A DNA stretch of 49,658 nt from Micromonospora phytophila (lineage in GTDB: Bacteria > Actinomycetota > Actinomycetes > Mycobacteriales > Micromonosporaceae). The stretch is taken from assembly GCF_023656545.1 (NCBI RefSeq), contig NZ_JAMOKF010000009.1, positions 1-49,658 on the forward strand. The letters run 5' to 3'. Of this stretch, positions 9,065 to 18,435 are shown one piece after another (positions within the stretch are counted from its first letter, which is position 1; each line of letters opens with the position of its first letter). Position numbers and translations under genes: made by a program. The notes under the pieces are model-generated. The model did not search any database. It had not been told where the DNA came from and was given only the letters and a program-made list of their open reading frames with translations.

Positions 9065-10789
9065 TCAGGCTGCCATGGCCGCCGACGGCACCACGTCGGG
9101 CGTGCCCAGCCGGACGGCGTCGGCCCCCGCGTCGTCGGGCTGCTCGTGCGCGGCCCGCTCGGCCCGGACGCGCGCGACGTAGTGCGCCACCTCCCGGTCG
9201 ACCCGCTCGTCGTCCCAGCCAAGGACCGGCGCCATCAGTGTCGCCGCAGGGCGAGCGGCCAGCAGGCCACGGTCGAAGGTCTCGATCGAGATGTGGGTGC
9301 GCCGGGTGAGCACGTCCTCCAGGTGCAGCGCCCCCTCGGCGGACGCCGCGTAGACGACCTCCACCCGCAGGTAGTCCTCCGCGCCGTCGAGCGGCTCACC
9401 GAGCGTGGAATCCTCCCGCAGCAACGCCAGAACCTCGTCGACAGCGGCGCCGTAGCGCCGCAGCAGGTGCTCCACGCGCTCGGTGTGCATGCCGAACTGC
9501 TGCGCCAGCCGGCGCCGCTGGTTCCACCGGGCGACGTAACCCTCGGCGCCGAGCAGCGGCACCCGGTCGGTGCAGGAGGCAGGTACCGCAGCGCCGAAGC
9601 CGCGCACCGCCTCGTCGACCGCGTCGCGCGCCATCACCCGGTACGTCGTGTACTTGCCGCCGGCCACCACCACGAGCCCGGGCGCCGGGCTGACCACGGT
9701 GTGCTCCCGCGACAGCTTGGCGGTCGCCTCGGACTCCCCGGACAACAGCGGGCGCAGGCCGGCGTACACGCCCTCGACGTCGTCGCGGGTCAGCGGGGTG
9801 GCCAGCACCGCGTTGACGTGCTCCAACAGGTAGTCGATGTCCCGGCTGGTCGCCGCCGGATGCGCCTTGTCCAGGTCCCAGTCGGTGTCGGTGGTGCCAA
9901 TCAGCCAGTGCCGGCCCCACGGGATCACGAACAGGACGCTGGACTCGGTACGCAGGATCAGGCCTGTGCTGGACCGGATCCGGTCGCGCGGGACCACCAG
10001 GTGGATGCCCTTGGAGGCGCGCACCTGGAACTGGCCCCGCTCGCCGACGAGGGCCTGGGTGTCGTCGGTCCACACCCCGGTGGCGTTGATGACCTGCCGG
10101 GCGCGTACCTCGAACACCTGGTCGGTCTCCAGGTCGTGCACCCGCGCGCCGGTGACCCGGGCGCCCTCGCGCAGCAGACCCACGACGCGGGCCCGCGACA
10201 GCGGGTGCGCCCCGTGCGCGGCGGCGGTGCGGACGAGGCAGGTCACCAGCCGGGCGTCGTCGACCTGGGCGTCGTAGTACTGCAGGGCGCCGACCAGCGC
10301 CTCGGGCCGCAGCGACGGGCAGGCGCGCAGCGCACCGCGTCGGCTCAGGTGCCGGTGGGCCGGCACGCCGCGCGCGTGGTTGCCGGAGAGGCTCATCGTG
10401 TCGTAGAGCAGCACGCCGGCCCCGGCGTACAGCCGTTCCCAACCCCGGTGGCGCAGGGGATAGAGGAAGGGAACCGGGCGGACCAGGTGCGGGGCGAGGC
10501 GCTGCAGGAGCAGGCCCCGCTCGCGCAGGGCCTCGCGGACCAGCCCGAAGTCCAGCATCTCCAGGTAGCGCAGGCCGCCGTGGATGAGTTTGCTGGACCG
10601 GCTCGACGTGCCGCTGGCCCAGTCACGGGCCTCGACGAGCCCGACCGACAGGCCCCGGGTGACGGCGTCGAGCGCGCAGCCGGCGCCGGTGACGCCGCCG
10701 CCGATCACCAGGACGTCCAGTTCCTCGTTGCTGCCGAGGGCGGCCAGGCACCGCTCGCGGGCGGCCGGTGACAGTGTCGCGGAGTGCAT
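9065..10789 (-). CDS. glpD: Glycerol-3-phosphate dehydrogenase (FAD, aerobic)
   Basis: The product is 574 aa, the usual length for actinobacterial GlpD. It oxidises glycerol 3-phosphate to dihydroxyacetone phosphate at the membrane and passes electrons to quinone. The N-terminal FAD dinucleotide motif is LDVLVIGGGVTGAGCALDA, followed by the GlpD signature GTSSRSSKLIHGGLRYLE. Further blocks are QVINATGVWTDDTQ, LIGTTDTDWDLD, GVYAGLRPLL and GGKYTTYRVMARDAVDEAV. The C-terminal alpha-helical domain is present. The ATG has a purine-rich GAGAGAGAAG in front. It is the last gene of glpF-glpK-glpD and follows glpK after 82 bases that contain a strong hairpin. Confidence 0.93.
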   Translation of the reverse strand: MHSATLSPAARERCLAALGSNEELDVLVIGGGVTGAGCALDAVTRGLSVGLVEARDWASGTSSRSSKLIHGGLRYLEMLDFGLVREALRERGLLLQRLAPHLVRPVPFLYPLRHRGWERLYAGAGVLLYDTMSLSGNHARGVPAHRHLSRRGALRACPSLRPEALVGALQYYDAQVDDARLVTCLVRTAAAHGAHPLSRARVVGLLREGARVTGARVHDLETDQVFEVRARQVINATGVWTDDTQALVGERGQFQVRASKGIHLVVPRDRIRSSTGLILRTESSVLFVIPWGRHWLIGTTDTDWDLDKAHPAATSRDIDYLLEHVNAVLATPLTRDDVEGVYAGLRPLLSGESEATAKLSREHTVVSPAPGLVVVAGGKYTTYRVMARDAVDEAVRGFGAAVPASCTDRVPLLGAEGYVARWNQRRRLAQQFGMHTERVEHLLRRYGAAVDEVLALLREDSTLGEPLDGAEDYLRVEVVYAASAEGALHLEDVLTRRTHISIETFDRGLLAARPAATLMAPVLGWDDERVDREVAHYVARVRAERAAHEQPDDAGADAVRLGTPDVVPSAAMAA

Positions 10790-10817
10790 CGGTCTTCTCT
10801 CTCTTCTGGGAGGGGTG

Positions 10818-10845
10818 GGGCGGCCGGCGGGAGCGCCGGCCGCCC
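10818..10845 (-). terminator. 12-bp GC hairpin between glpK and glpD
   Basis: GGGCGGCCGGCG at 10818-10829 pairs perfectly with CGCCGGCCGCCC at 10834-10845, with a 4-base loop. It could act as an attenuator or mRNA-end stabiliser, giving less glpD than glpFK transcript. Confidence 0.65.
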
Positions 10846-10871
10846 GGATCCTTGACGGAGGGCGGGACGCC

Positions 10872-12389
10872 TCAGTCGACGTCGACCCAGTCGAGGGTGC
10901 GCTGGACCGCCTTCTTCCACCGGCCGTAGCCGTTCTCGCGCTGCTCCGGCGACCAGGCCGGCTGCCAGCGGCGGCTCTCGTTCCAGTTCTCGCGCAGTTC
11001 GTCGGTGTTCTTCCAGAACCCGACGGCCAGGCCGGCGGCGTACGCCGCGCCGAGCGCGGTCGTCTCGGCGACCACCGGCCGGCTGACCGGCACGCCGAGG
11101 ATGTCCGCCTGCATCTGCATGCACAGGTCGTTGACGGTGACGCCGCCGTCGACCTTGAGGCACTCCAGGTGCACCCCCGAGTCCTGTTCCATGGCCTCGG
11201 CCACGTCGCGGCTCTGGTAGCAGATGGACTCGAGGGTGGCCCGGGCGATGTGGGCGTCGGTGTTGAACCGGGAGAGGCCGACGATCGCGCCCCGGGCGTC
11301 GGAGCGCCAGTAGGGGGCGAACAGGCCGGAGAACGCCGGCACGAAGTACACCCCGCCGTTGTCCTCCACCTGGCGGGCCAGGATCTCGCTCTGCCCGGCG
11401 TTACTGATGATCTTGAGCTGGTCGCGCAGCCACTGCACGGCCGAGCCGGTCACCGCGATCGACCCTTCGAGCGCGTACACCGGCGCCTGGTCGCCGAACT
11501 GGTAGCACACCGTGGTGAGCAGTCCGGCCTTCGACCGCACGATCTCCGTGCCGGTGTTGAGGAGCATGAAGTTGCCGGTGCCGTAGGTGTTCTTCGCCTC
11601 GCCCGGGGCGAAGCAGACCTGCCCGACCGTGGCGGCCTGCTGGTCGCCCAGGTCGCCGGTGAGCGGGACCGCGCCGGCGAACGGGCCGTTCATGGTGCAG
11701 CTGCCATACGAGCGCGGGTCGGACGACGGCCTGATCTCCGGCAGCATGGCGCGCGGGATGTCGAAGAACGACAGCAGCTCCTCGTCCCAGTCCAGCGTCT
11801 CCAGGTTCATCAGCATGGTGCGGCTGGCGTTGGTGGGGTCGGTGACGTGCACCCCGCCCTCGGTGCCGCCGGTGAGGTTCCACAGCAGCCAGGTGTCGGT
11901 GTTGCCGAAGACGGCCTCACCGCGCTCCGCGGCCTCCCGGACCCCGTCGACGTTCTCCAGGATCCACTGGATCTTCCCGCCGGAGAAGTACGTCGCCGGC
12001 GGGAGCCCCGCCTTGCGCCGGATGACGTCGCCCTTACCCTCGCGTTCCAGCGCCGAGGCGATGCGGTCGGTACGGGTGTCCTGCCAGACGATGGCGTTGT
12101 AGTAGGGCCGCCCGGTCCGACGGTTCCACACCACGCTGGTCTCGCGCTGGTTGGTGATGCCGAGCGCGGCCAGGTCCGAGGCGGTCAGGCCGCGGGCGTT
12201 CATCGCCGTCTGGATGACCGTCTGGGTCCGCTCCCAGATTTCGACGGGGTTGTGCTCCACCCAGCCGGCCTGCGGCAGGATCTGCTGGTGTTCGAGCTGG
12301 TGGCGGCCAATCTCGTTGCCGCCGTGATCGAAGATCATGAAGCGGGTGCTGGTTGTGCCCTGGTCTACCGCGCCGACGAAGTCAGCCAT
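10872..12389 (-). CDS. glpK: Glycerol kinase (first copy)
   Basis: The product is 505 aa, a full-length FGGY-family kinase that phosphorylates glycerol to glycerol 3-phosphate with ATP. The N-terminal phosphate-binding motif is [17 protein letters not shown]. Also visible are [76 protein letters not shown] and the C-terminal [19 protein letters not shown]. The RBS is AAGGAG. It follows glpF after 49 bases, so glycerol entering through GlpF would be trapped at once. A second kinase gene lies on the other side of the regulator. Confidence 0.95.
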   Translation of the reverse strand: MADFVGAVDQGTTSTRFMIFDHGGNEIGRHQLEHQQILPQAGWVEHNPVEIWERTQTVIQTAMNARGLTASDLAALGITNQRETSVVWNRRTGRPYYNAIVWQDTRTDRIASALEREGKGDVIRRKAGLPPATYFSGGKIQWILENVDGVREAAERGEAVFGNTDTWLLWNLTGGTEGGVHVTDPTNASRTMLMNLETLDWDEELLSFFDIPRAMLPEIRPSSDPRSYGSCTMNGPFAGAVPLTGDLGDQQAATVGQVCFAPGEAKNTYGTGNFMLLNTGTEIVRSKAGLLTTVCYQFGDQAPVYALEGSIAVTGSAVQWLRDQLKIISNAGQSEILARQVEDNGGVYFVPAFSGLFAPYWRSDARGAIVGLSRFNTDAHIARATLESICYQSRDVAEAMEQDSGVHLECLKVDGGVTVNDLCMQMQADILGVPVSRPVVAETTALGAAYAAGLAVGFWKNTDELRENWNESRRWQPAWSPEQRENGYGRWKKAVQRTLDWVDVD

Positions 12390-12438
12390 TCGGGGTGTCT
12401 CCTTCTGTGTTCGTCCGGGGGATGCGGATCGGCGGATG

Positions 12439-13272
12439 TCAGACGCGGGCGGGCTCGGCCCGGACAGCGACGGTCTCGGTGGCCAGGGCGCCGGGCTCCA
12501 GCTCGTCCTCGCTGGGCAGGAAGCGGCCGATGATCAGCTCGTAGAGGCCGGCGCCGATGACGCCACCGACGAGCGGCCCGACGATGGGCACCCAGAAGTA
12601 CGGATATCCGCTGGTGTCCTGGAAGGCCGTCTCGTAGCCGGTCAGGAACGAGGCGAGGCGGGGGCCGAAGTCGCGGGCGGGGTTGATGGCGTAGCCGGCG
12701 TTGACGGCGAAGGCCATGCCGATCGCCACCACGATCAGGCCGACGATCAGCGGGGCGAGGTTGCCGGCGGGCAGCGAGTTACGCGCGTCGGTGACCGCCA
12801 GGACGAGGAACAGCAGGATGGCCGTGCCGATGATCTGGTCGCGCAGCGCGCCCCACTCGGTCACACCGGCGCCCGGCAGGGTGGAGAAGACGCCCTGGCT
12901 CTTGCTGGTCAGGCCCGGGTCGAACCGGGACAGCACCTCGCTGTAGTTCCAGCGGATGATCAGGGCCGCGACGAACGCGCCGGCGGTCTGGGCCAGCGCG
13001 TACGGCATCACCTTGCGCCAGGAGAAGCCCTTGAAGACCGCCAGGGCGACGGTGACTGCGGGGTTGAGGTGCGCGCCGCTGATCCGGCCCGCCACATACA
13101 CGCCGAGCGTGACGCCGAGGCCCCAGGCCCAGGCGATGCTGTCGAACTCTCCGGTCCCCGCCGCGGCCACCTGGGCGACCACGCCCACGCCGAACAGGAT
13201 GAGGATCGCGGTGCCGGCGAACTCGGCGGCCAACTCGCCGACGAGTCCGGGGACTTTCAACCGTTGCGCCAT
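12439..13272 (-). CDS. glpF: Glycerol uptake facilitator (aquaglyceroporin)
   Basis: The product is 277 aa of the MIP family with six membrane helices and two half-helices. The two NPA pore motifs are [10 protein letters not shown] (N70) and GYAINPARD (N197). The Asp after the second NPA box (NPARD) is the mark of glycerol-conducting rather than water-only channels. The start has a perfect GGAGG. It is the first gene of the glpF-glpK-glpD operon; a promoter and a palindrome lie upstream. The C-terminus carries an acidic tail ([18 protein letters not shown]) in the cytoplasm. Confidence 0.94.
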   Translation of the reverse strand: MAQRLKVPGLVGELAAEFAGTAILILFGVGVVAQVAAAGTGEFDSIAWAWGLGVTLGVYVAGRISGAHLNPAVTVALAVFKGFSWRKVMPYALAQTAGAFVAALIIRWNYSEVLSRFDPGLTSKSQGVFSTLPGAGVTEWGALRDQIIGTAILLFLVLAVTDARNSLPAGNLAPLIVGLIVVAIGMAFAVNAGYAINPARDFGPRLASFLTGYETAFQDTSGYPYFWVPIVGPLVGGVIGAGLYELIIGRFLPSEDELEPGALATETVAVRAEPARV

Positions 13273-13373
13273 GGGTGCCTCCAGAGGTGGTGGGGGGTGA
13301 CGACCCTCTTCGTTTGGGGGGAAGCGGAGGGCCGGTCGGTAACGCTGCGGCGTCGGGCGTCACCGTGCCGTGA

Positions 13374-13402
13374 ACCGTAGGAAACACTCGAGGCCGGGTC
13401 AA
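13374..13402 (-). promoter_or_regulatory. Likely promoter of glpF-glpK-glpD
   Basis: Read on the minus strand, TTGACC (13397-13402) and TACGGT (13374-13379) are separated by exactly 17 bases. The -35 matches consensus at five of six positions. Transcription would start about 95 bases before the glpF ATG. Confidence 0.6.
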
Positions 13403-13412
13403 CGAACCCCGG

Positions 13413-13425
13413 TCGACAATGTCGA
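13413..13425. promoter_or_regulatory. Perfect palindrome, candidate GylR operator
   Basis: TCGACAATGTCGA is an exact inverted repeat (6-1-6), 10 bases upstream of the glpF -35 box and before the regulator start at 13467. A second smaller inverted repeat, AATGC-5-GCATT, lies at 13445-13459. IclR proteins bind such palindromes between divergent genes, so it could control both directions. Confidence 0.5.
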
Positions 13426-13466
13426 ACACTGTTGCGGCCGCCGAAATGCCGTTAGCATTCCGGCCC

Positions 13467-14234
13467 ATGCCGGGTCAGGTGCAGTCCATCGCGCGGGCCG
13501 CGGCGATCCTCCGCCTGCTCGCCAGCAGCTCCGGCCGGCTCGGCATCGGAGAGATCGCCCGGTCCCTCGACCTGCCCAAAGGCACTGCCCACGGCATCGT
13601 CCGCACCCTGCAGGACGTCGGCTTCGTGGAACAGGACAAGACCTCCGGCAAGTACCAGCTCGGGGCGGCGCTACTGCACCTGGGCACCAGCTACCTCGAC
13701 GTCAACGAACTGCGCTCACGCTCGATCAACTGGGCCGACCCGCTGGCCGCGCGCAGCGGCGAGGCCGTCCGCATCGGCACCCTGCTGGACGGCAAGGTGC
13801 TGGTGGTCCACCACGTCTTCCGACCCGACGACACCCTCCAGACCCTCGACGTCGGGTCCCTGCTGCCCCCGCACGCCACCGCAATCGGCAAGGTCCTGCT
13901 CGCCTACGACGTCGGCGCCGCCAACACCGTCATGCAGGGCGAACCCGAGCCGTACACCCGGCGCACCGTGGTCACCGCCCGGACCCTCAGCCAGGCCTTG
14001 ACCAAGATCCGGGAAAACGGCTGGGGCGCCGAGATCGAGGAGATGACCCTCGGCGAGGCCGGTATCGCCGCACCCATCCGCGGCTACGGCGGCCTCGTCG
14101 TGGGCGCGATCGGGCTCTCCGGCCCGGTCGACCGCGTCTGCGACGGGCAGGGCCAACCCCGCCCGACGCTCGTCGCATACGTCCGCGACGCCGCCCGCGC
14201 GGTCTCCCGGGATCTCGGCGCCGCACGCTGGTGA
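13467..14234 (+). CDS. gylR: IclR-family regulator of glycerol genes (GylR-like)
   Basis: From this ATG the product is 255 aa, the normal IclR length. The N-terminal winged helix reads [15 protein letters not shown], then [20 protein letters not shown]. The C-terminal effector-binding domain has [33 protein letters not shown] and [21 protein letters not shown] chose MPGQVQSI because the frame's earlier ATG at 13419 lies inside the palindrome; neither start has a strong RBS. It is divergent from glpF and 40 bases before the second glycerol kinase gene. In Streptomyces the IclR protein GylR controls the gylCAB glycerol genes, which supports the same role here. The symbol is by analogy of family and context. 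Confidence 0.85.
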   Translation: MPGQVQSIARAAAILRLLASSSGRLGIGEIARSLDLPKGTAHGIVRTLQDVGFVEQDKTSGKYQLGAALLHLGTSYLDVNELRSRSINWADPLAARSGEAVRIGTLLDGKVLVVHHVFRPDDTLQTLDVGSLLPPHATAIGKVLLAYDVGAANTVMQGEPEPYTRRTVVTARTLSQALTKIRENGWGAEIEEMTLGEAGIAAPIRGYGGLVVGAIGLSGPVDRVCDGQGQPRPTLVAYVRDAARAVSRDLGAARW

Positions 14235-14274
14235 TCCGTCCACCTGCTCCCCGCCAGGCCAGAGAGGACGAGGA

Positions 14275-15798
14275 ATGACTGACAGCTACGTCGTCTCCAT
14301 CGACCAGGGCACCACCTCGACCCGCTGCATCGTGTTCGACCGCCGGGGCAACCTCGTCTCAGTGGCGCAGCGGGAGCACCAACAGCACTTCCCCCGGCCC
14401 GGCTGGGTGGAACACGACGCGCTGGAGATCTGGCGCAACGTCGGCAAGGTGGTGCCGAGGGCCCTCGCCGAGGCCGGCATCGTCGCCGGCCAGGTCGCCG
14501 CGATCGGCATCGCCAACCAGCGGGAGAGCACGGTGGTGTGGGACCGGCGCACCGGCGCACCGGTGGCGCCGGCGATCATCTGGCAGGACACCCGCACCGA
14601 CGCGCTGGTGGAGACGCTGGCCCAGGCGCCCGGCGCCGAGGACGTCCGGGAGCGCTGTGGGCTGCCCCTGACCACGTACTTCTCCGGCCCGAAGCTGCGC
14701 TGGCTGCTCGACCACACGCCCGGGCTGTACGAGCGCGCGGACCGCGGCGAGGTGCTCTTCGGGACGATGGAGAGCTGGTTGATCTGGAACCTCACCGGCG
14801 GCCCGGACGGCGGTCTGCACCTGACCGACGTGACCAACGCCAGCCGGACCATGCTGATGGACCTGCGCACGCTCGCTTGGCACCCGGACCTGCTGGCCTT
14901 CTTCGGCATCCCGGCCGCCATGCTGCCCGAGATCCGCTCCTCGTCCGAGGTGTACGGCACCGCGACCGCCGTCCTGCCCGGCGTGCGGATCGCGGCGGCG
15001 CTCGGCGACCAGCAGGCGGCCCTGTTCGGCCAGACCTGTTTCGCGCCGGGCGACGCCAAGTGCACCTACGGCACGGGTAGCTTCCTGCTGCTCAACACCG
15101 GCACGGAACCGGTGCACTCCAGCCACGGGCTGCTCACCACCGTCGGCTACCAGATCGGCGGCCAGCCGGCGGTCTACGCCCTCGAAGGCTCCATCGCGAT
15201 CACCGGCTCCCTGGTGCAGTGGTTCCGCGACCGGCTGGAGCTGATCAGTACCGCGCCGGAGATCGAGACCCTCGCCCGCACCGTGGACGACAACGGGGGC
15301 TGCTACATCGTGCCGGCCTTCTCCGGGCTGTTCGCGCCGCACTGGCGCAGCGAGGCGCGCGGGCTCATCGTCGGGCTCACGTCGTACATCACCAAGGGGC
15401 ACCTGGCCCGCGCGGTGCTGGAGGCCACCGGCTGGCAGACCCGCGAGGTGGTCGACGCGATGAACGCCGACTCCGGCCTGGCGCTGACAGCGCTGCGGGT
15501 GGACGGCGGGATGACCGCCAACAACCTGCTGATGCAGTTCGTCGCCGACGTGCTCGCGGTGCCGGTGGTACGCCCGATGGTCGCCGAGACGGTCTCCCTC
15601 GGCGCGGCGTACGCCGCCGGGCTGGCAGTCGGCTACTGGCCCGACCTGGAGGGGCTGCGCAGCAACTGGCACCTCGCCGCCCGCTGGGTGCCCAAGATGG
15701 ACGACGCCGTCCGGGCCGAGGAACGGGACAACTGGCAGCGGGCGGTGGAGCGCACCTTCGACTGGATCAAGCCTGGGGCCCGGGCCGGCAATGCGTGA
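14275..15798 (+). CDS. glpK: Glycerol kinase (second copy)
   Basis: The product is 507 aa and aligns with the first glycerol kinase along its whole length, with many long identical blocks. Key motifs are intact: [87 protein letters not shown] and [20 protein letters not shown]. The start has GAGGACGAGGA just upstream. It lies 40 bases after the regulator and is probably co-transcribed with it, so its expression would follow that of the regulator rather than of the transport operon. Whether the two kinases differ in affinity or inhibition cannot be seen. Confidence 0.95.
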   Translation: MTDSYVVSIDQGTTSTRCIVFDRRGNLVSVAQREHQQHFPRPGWVEHDALEIWRNVGKVVPRALAEAGIVAGQVAAIGIANQRESTVVWDRRTGAPVAPAIIWQDTRTDALVETLAQAPGAEDVRERCGLPLTTYFSGPKLRWLLDHTPGLYERADRGEVLFGTMESWLIWNLTGGPDGGLHLTDVTNASRTMLMDLRTLAWHPDLLAFFGIPAAMLPEIRSSSEVYGTATAVLPGVRIAAALGDQQAALFGQTCFAPGDAKCTYGTGSFLLLNTGTEPVHSSHGLLTTVGYQIGGQPAVYALEGSIAITGSLVQWFRDRLELISTAPEIETLARTVDDNGGCYIVPAFSGLFAPHWRSEARGLIVGLTSYITKGHLARAVLEATGWQTREVVDAMNADSGLALTALRVDGGMTANNLLMQFVADVLAVPVVRPMVAETVSLGAAYAAGLAVGYWPDLEGLRSNWHLAARWVPKMDDAVRAEERDNWQRAVERTFDWIKPGARAGNA

Positions 15799-15889
15799 CC
15801 CGTCAGGGCGGTCGCGGATACGGGAGCCGCTTCGGTCGGACGGGCACGGGTGGGCGCACAACGGACAGTCAGGTCCACAGAATCGGGTA

Positions 15890-15918
15890 TTGACTGTGAC
15901 CTAACGCACATATTGAAT
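15890..15918 (+). promoter_or_regulatory. Likely promoter of the diguanylate cyclase gene
   Basis: TTGACT (15890-15895) and TTGAAT (15913-15918) are 17 bases apart. The -35 matches consensus at five of six positions and the surrounding DNA is AT-richer than its neighbours. Transcription would start about 100 bases before the chosen GTG. Confidence 0.5.
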
Positions 15919-16025
15919 GTCGACGTGGTAGGGCCCGCCGTCGGAGCGACCTCGACATGGACCACCGACATGGCCACCTCGACCGATTGTGCTGCTGCGT
16001 CACCTGGAGCCGTCGTCGGGGTGCG

Positions 16026-17054
16026 GTGGACAATGTGAACGAGCGCCGTCGAAGGATGCTGCTCAGCGCCGCGTTGCACGTCGTCTCCCACGGGATCGCC
16101 GTCGTCTACTGCCTCGTGACGTTGGGTGAGCCGAATCGGGGCTTCATGATCGCGGCGTACAGCTGTGGGATGGCGTCCGGCATGGTGGGCGTGTGGGCGG
16201 CGAAGACGGTGACCACGAAGGCCTCGGGGTACCGGGTGTCGTTCACGATCCTGTTGGTCACGCTCGCCGTGGTGGCGCTCGGCGCGTACTGGGACGGCGG
16301 GGTCGCCTCCCCGGCCGCCCTGGGTTTCCTGACCACAACCGTGTTCGTCGCCAGCCACACGCCGCACGTACGTCTGATGATGGGGCTCGAAGGGCTGCTG
16401 ATCGGGTCCTACCTCGCCCTCGCGGCCGTTGGGCAACCGACACCGCCCGGTCACGTCTTCATCAACGTCGCGGGCATGGCGGTCCTGGCCTCGGTCTGCT
16501 CCACGCAGACACGGAAACTCGTGCGGCAGCGCTCCCAGCTCCGTGCTCTCGCGGCGCTGGACCCGCTCACCGGCGCCCTGAACCGGCGCGGCCTGGCCGA
16601 GATCACCGAACCGCTGTTCAGGGGCTGCTGGCGGCGCGGCCCGTCCATGCTCTGCCTGGATCTCGACGACTTCAAGCTCGTCAACGACCGCCTCGGGCAT
16701 GCCGCCGGCGACGAACTGCTGCGGCGGACGGTGGCGGCGGCACGAGAGGTGCTCCGCGCCGAGGACGTCATCGCCCGCATCGGCGGTGACGAGTTCGTCG
16801 TCGTCCTGCTGGACGCGGACGAGGCGACCGCGCGGACGGCCGCGACCCGGATCGACGCCGCGGTGCGCCGGCACACCGGCGTCAGCATCGGCGCGGCCAC
16901 CGCTCCGCATGACGGCGACACGATCGAGGCCCTGATGCAGGTGGCTGACCAGCGCCTCTATCGGGTGAAACAGGAACGCCGCACCGCCGACCCGAGGCGG
17001 GAAGACGGCAACGGCCTGGTGACCAGCCGCACGGACACCCTCGGCGGGCCGTGA
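16026..17054 (+). CDS. Membrane-bound diguanylate cyclase (GGDEF)
   Basis: From the GTG at 16026 the product is 342 aa. The first 160 or so residues hold about six membrane helices (e.g. MLLSAALHVVSHGIAVVYCL, VSFTILLVTLAVVALGAYW) and form a sensory part of no named type. The C-terminal GGDEF domain begins at LDPLTGALNRRGL. The active-site motif IARIGGDEFVVVL is intact, so it should make cyclic di-GMP from two GTP. The RAED motif five residues before GGDEF is a canonical I-site for product inhibition. No EAL domain is present. The exact start is uncertain: a GTG at 16035 or an ATG at 15957 are alternatives. Confidence 0.88.
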   Translation: MDNVNERRRRMLLSAALHVVSHGIAVVYCLVTLGEPNRGFMIAAYSCGMASGMVGVWAAKTVTTKASGYRVSFTILLVTLAVVALGAYWDGGVASPAALGFLTTTVFVASHTPHVRLMMGLEGLLIGSYLALAAVGQPTPPGHVFINVAGMAVLASVCSTQTRKLVRQRSQLRALAALDPLTGALNRRGLAEITEPLFRGCWRRGPSMLCLDLDDFKLVNDRLGHAAGDELLRRTVAAAREVLRAEDVIARIGGDEFVVVLLDADEATARTAATRIDAAVRRHTGVSIGAATAPHDGDTIEALMQVADQRLYRVKQERRTADPRREDGNGLVTSRTDTLGGP

Positions 17055-17149
17055 CCGGCAGCCGATGAATCCGCAGGCCGGTCCGCTGTGGCAGCGGCCG
17101 GTTGACTCGACGGAGCGGTCGCGTTGCCGGGCGGCGCGGCGCCGGCGGG

Positions 17150-17323
17150 GACGCTAGTCACCTCCCATCTGGCGTCGTCGCCCCATGTGTTGCCGGCGAT
17201 CTGTTCACGTGGCTGCTCTGCCATGCAGTGTTGGAACCAGTTCCGCTCCACGGCGGCGGCGTGTTTGACAAGGCCGATGAGCGTGGTGAGCACCTGGTGG
17301 TAGGAGCCGACAGGGACCTCACG
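17150..17323 (-). pseudogene. DinB/DUF664-like fragment
   Basis: A minus-strand frame reads REVPVGSYHQVLTTLIGLVK, then HAAAVERNWFQH and GDDARWEV, the central part of a DinB-superfamily (DUF664) four-helix-bundle protein. Both the N-terminal helix and the C-terminal half are missing. It abuts the stop of the FetB-like gene in another frame, so it looks like the scar of a deletion. The rest of 17055-17318 holds no gene. Confidence 0.55.
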
Positions 17324-18089
17324 CTCTCCGGCGACGCTGACCAGTTCCTCGCTGTAGCAGCCACCCACGGGCCACCAGTTCGACAGTCAGGACGACCGCG
17401 ACGGTCTCCACGGCCAGGAGTCCGACGAGGACGAAAAGTTGCGTGATCCCGGCCACGAGGGGGCTCGCCCCGCCGAGCAGCATCCCGACGAAAGCCCCGG
17501 GCAGGGTCACCAGGCCCACCGTGCGGGTCTGGTCCAGCGCCGGGATCAACGCCTGGCCGGCCGCCGGACGGCAGATCAACAGCATCGCGTCCCGGGGCAG
17601 CAGGCCCAGGGCCAGTGCCGCCTCCACCTCGCCCCACCGACCGGTCACCTCGTCCAGGGCCCGCCGACCCGCTAGCGAGGTGGCGGTCATCGCCCCGCCG
17701 ATCAGGATCCCGGCCACCGGGATGATCGCGATCCCGCGCAGCGGCAACAGGCCCGTCAGCAGCAGACCCGCCACGACGGACAGGCTTCCCGCCGCGATCG
17801 GCACACCGGCCCACCAACCACCCGTCCCACCGGTGATCCGCCGGCCGGAGGTGCCGACCGCGACCGCGCACATCACCACCACGAAACCGGCGGTGGCCCA
17901 CAGCGACGCCACGATGGCGGCTATCAGCAGCGACACGGCCGCCAACTGAACCGCCGCGCGAATGGCGGCAACGGCGATCTGGCGGCCGTGCCCGAGCTTC
18001 CCGACCGTCGCGACGGCCGCTGCCGCGGCGGTCAGCACGACCAGGGTCACCGCCAGCTTCGGGCCGACCACCAGCATCGTCGAGGACAT
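17319..18089 (-). CDS. fetB: FetB/YbbM-family (UPF0014) ABC permease
   Basis: The product is 256 aa and very hydrophobic, with about seven membrane helices. The family signature is clear: AAIRAAVQLAAVSLLI near the N-terminus, AGILIGGAMTATSLAGRRAL, and LPGAFVGMLLGGASPLVAGI near the end. E. coli FetB works with the ATPase FetA in iron export; the same pairing is expected here, but no FetA-like gene is adjacent. The last residues (RGTGQRRRRA) run into a DinB fragment in another frame, so the C-terminus may have been replaced. The upstream truncated TetR frame overlaps its start by about 40 bases on the same strand. Confidence 0.83.
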   Translation of the reverse strand: MSSTMLVVGPKLAVTLVVLTAAAAAVATVGKLGHGRQIAVAAIRAAVQLAAVSLLIAAIVASLWATAGFVVVMCAVAVGTSGRRITGGTGGWWAGVPIAAGSLSVVAGLLLTGLLPLRGIAIIPVAGILIGGAMTATSLAGRRALDEVTGRWGEVEAALALGLLPRDAMLLICRPAAGQALIPALDQTRTVGLVTLPGAFVGMLLGGASPLVAGITQLFVLVGLLAVETVAVVLTVELVARGWLLQRGTGQRRRRA

Positions 18090-18361
18090 CGGGTCAGTCT
18101 CCCGCGACGTCGCCAGGCCCGCGCCTCAACGGGGTCGGGCGGTGAATCCACCTGGCGATCTCGAGGCCGGTTCCGACGCCCCGGTCGGCCCGACCCTGTT
18201 CGCGACGTGTACAGCGCCATGGGTACGACGCTGAGCTCCTGGGAGAGCTTGCGCATGCTGAGTGAGTCGATCCCGGAGTCGTCGGCGAGCGCGACGGCGG
18301 CGCGCAGCACCCGATCCCTGCTCAGCGGGACGCGGCGTGAGGCCGTCCTCTGCTCAGCCAT
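18047..18361 (-). pseudogene. TetR-family regulator, truncated after the HTH
   Basis: The ATG at 18361 is preceded by an excellent GGAGGAAGG. The first 52 residues (RDRVLRAAVALADDSGIDSL, SMRKLSQELSVVPMALYT) are a normal TetR DNA-binding domain. After MALYT the family pattern stops and 52 Arg/Pro-rich residues follow, overlapping the FetB-like start. The effector-binding domain is therefore gone. It is divergent from the DUF4386 gene, whose promoter contains two perfect palindromes. The short form could still bind DNA weakly, but TetR proteins need the lost domain to dimerise. Confidence 0.65.
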
Positions 18362-18406
18362 CGGATGATCACCTTCCTCCGCGTCAACCACTGACCGGCA
18401 CCCCCC

Positions 18407-18435
18407 TTGACAGGTGTACAGCGTACACCTAGGGT
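18407..18435 (+). promoter_or_regulatory. Promoter of the DUF4386 gene
   Basis: A consensus -35 TTGACA (18407-18412) and a -10 TAGGGT (18430-18435) are separated by exactly 17 bases. The spacer is filled by the first palindrome, so a bound repressor would block RNA polymerase directly. Confidence 0.75.

Noticed and set aside
10584..12533. Long plus-strand open frame (649 codons) antisense to glpD and glpK
   Set aside because: It is the mirror of GC-rich coding DNA; the minus strand carries complete, well-conserved glycerol enzymes and the antisense product has no family.
14359..15861. Minus-strand 500-codon frame opposite the second glycerol kinase
   Set aside because: The kinase on the plus strand is complete with all motifs; the antisense frame has no RBS or family.
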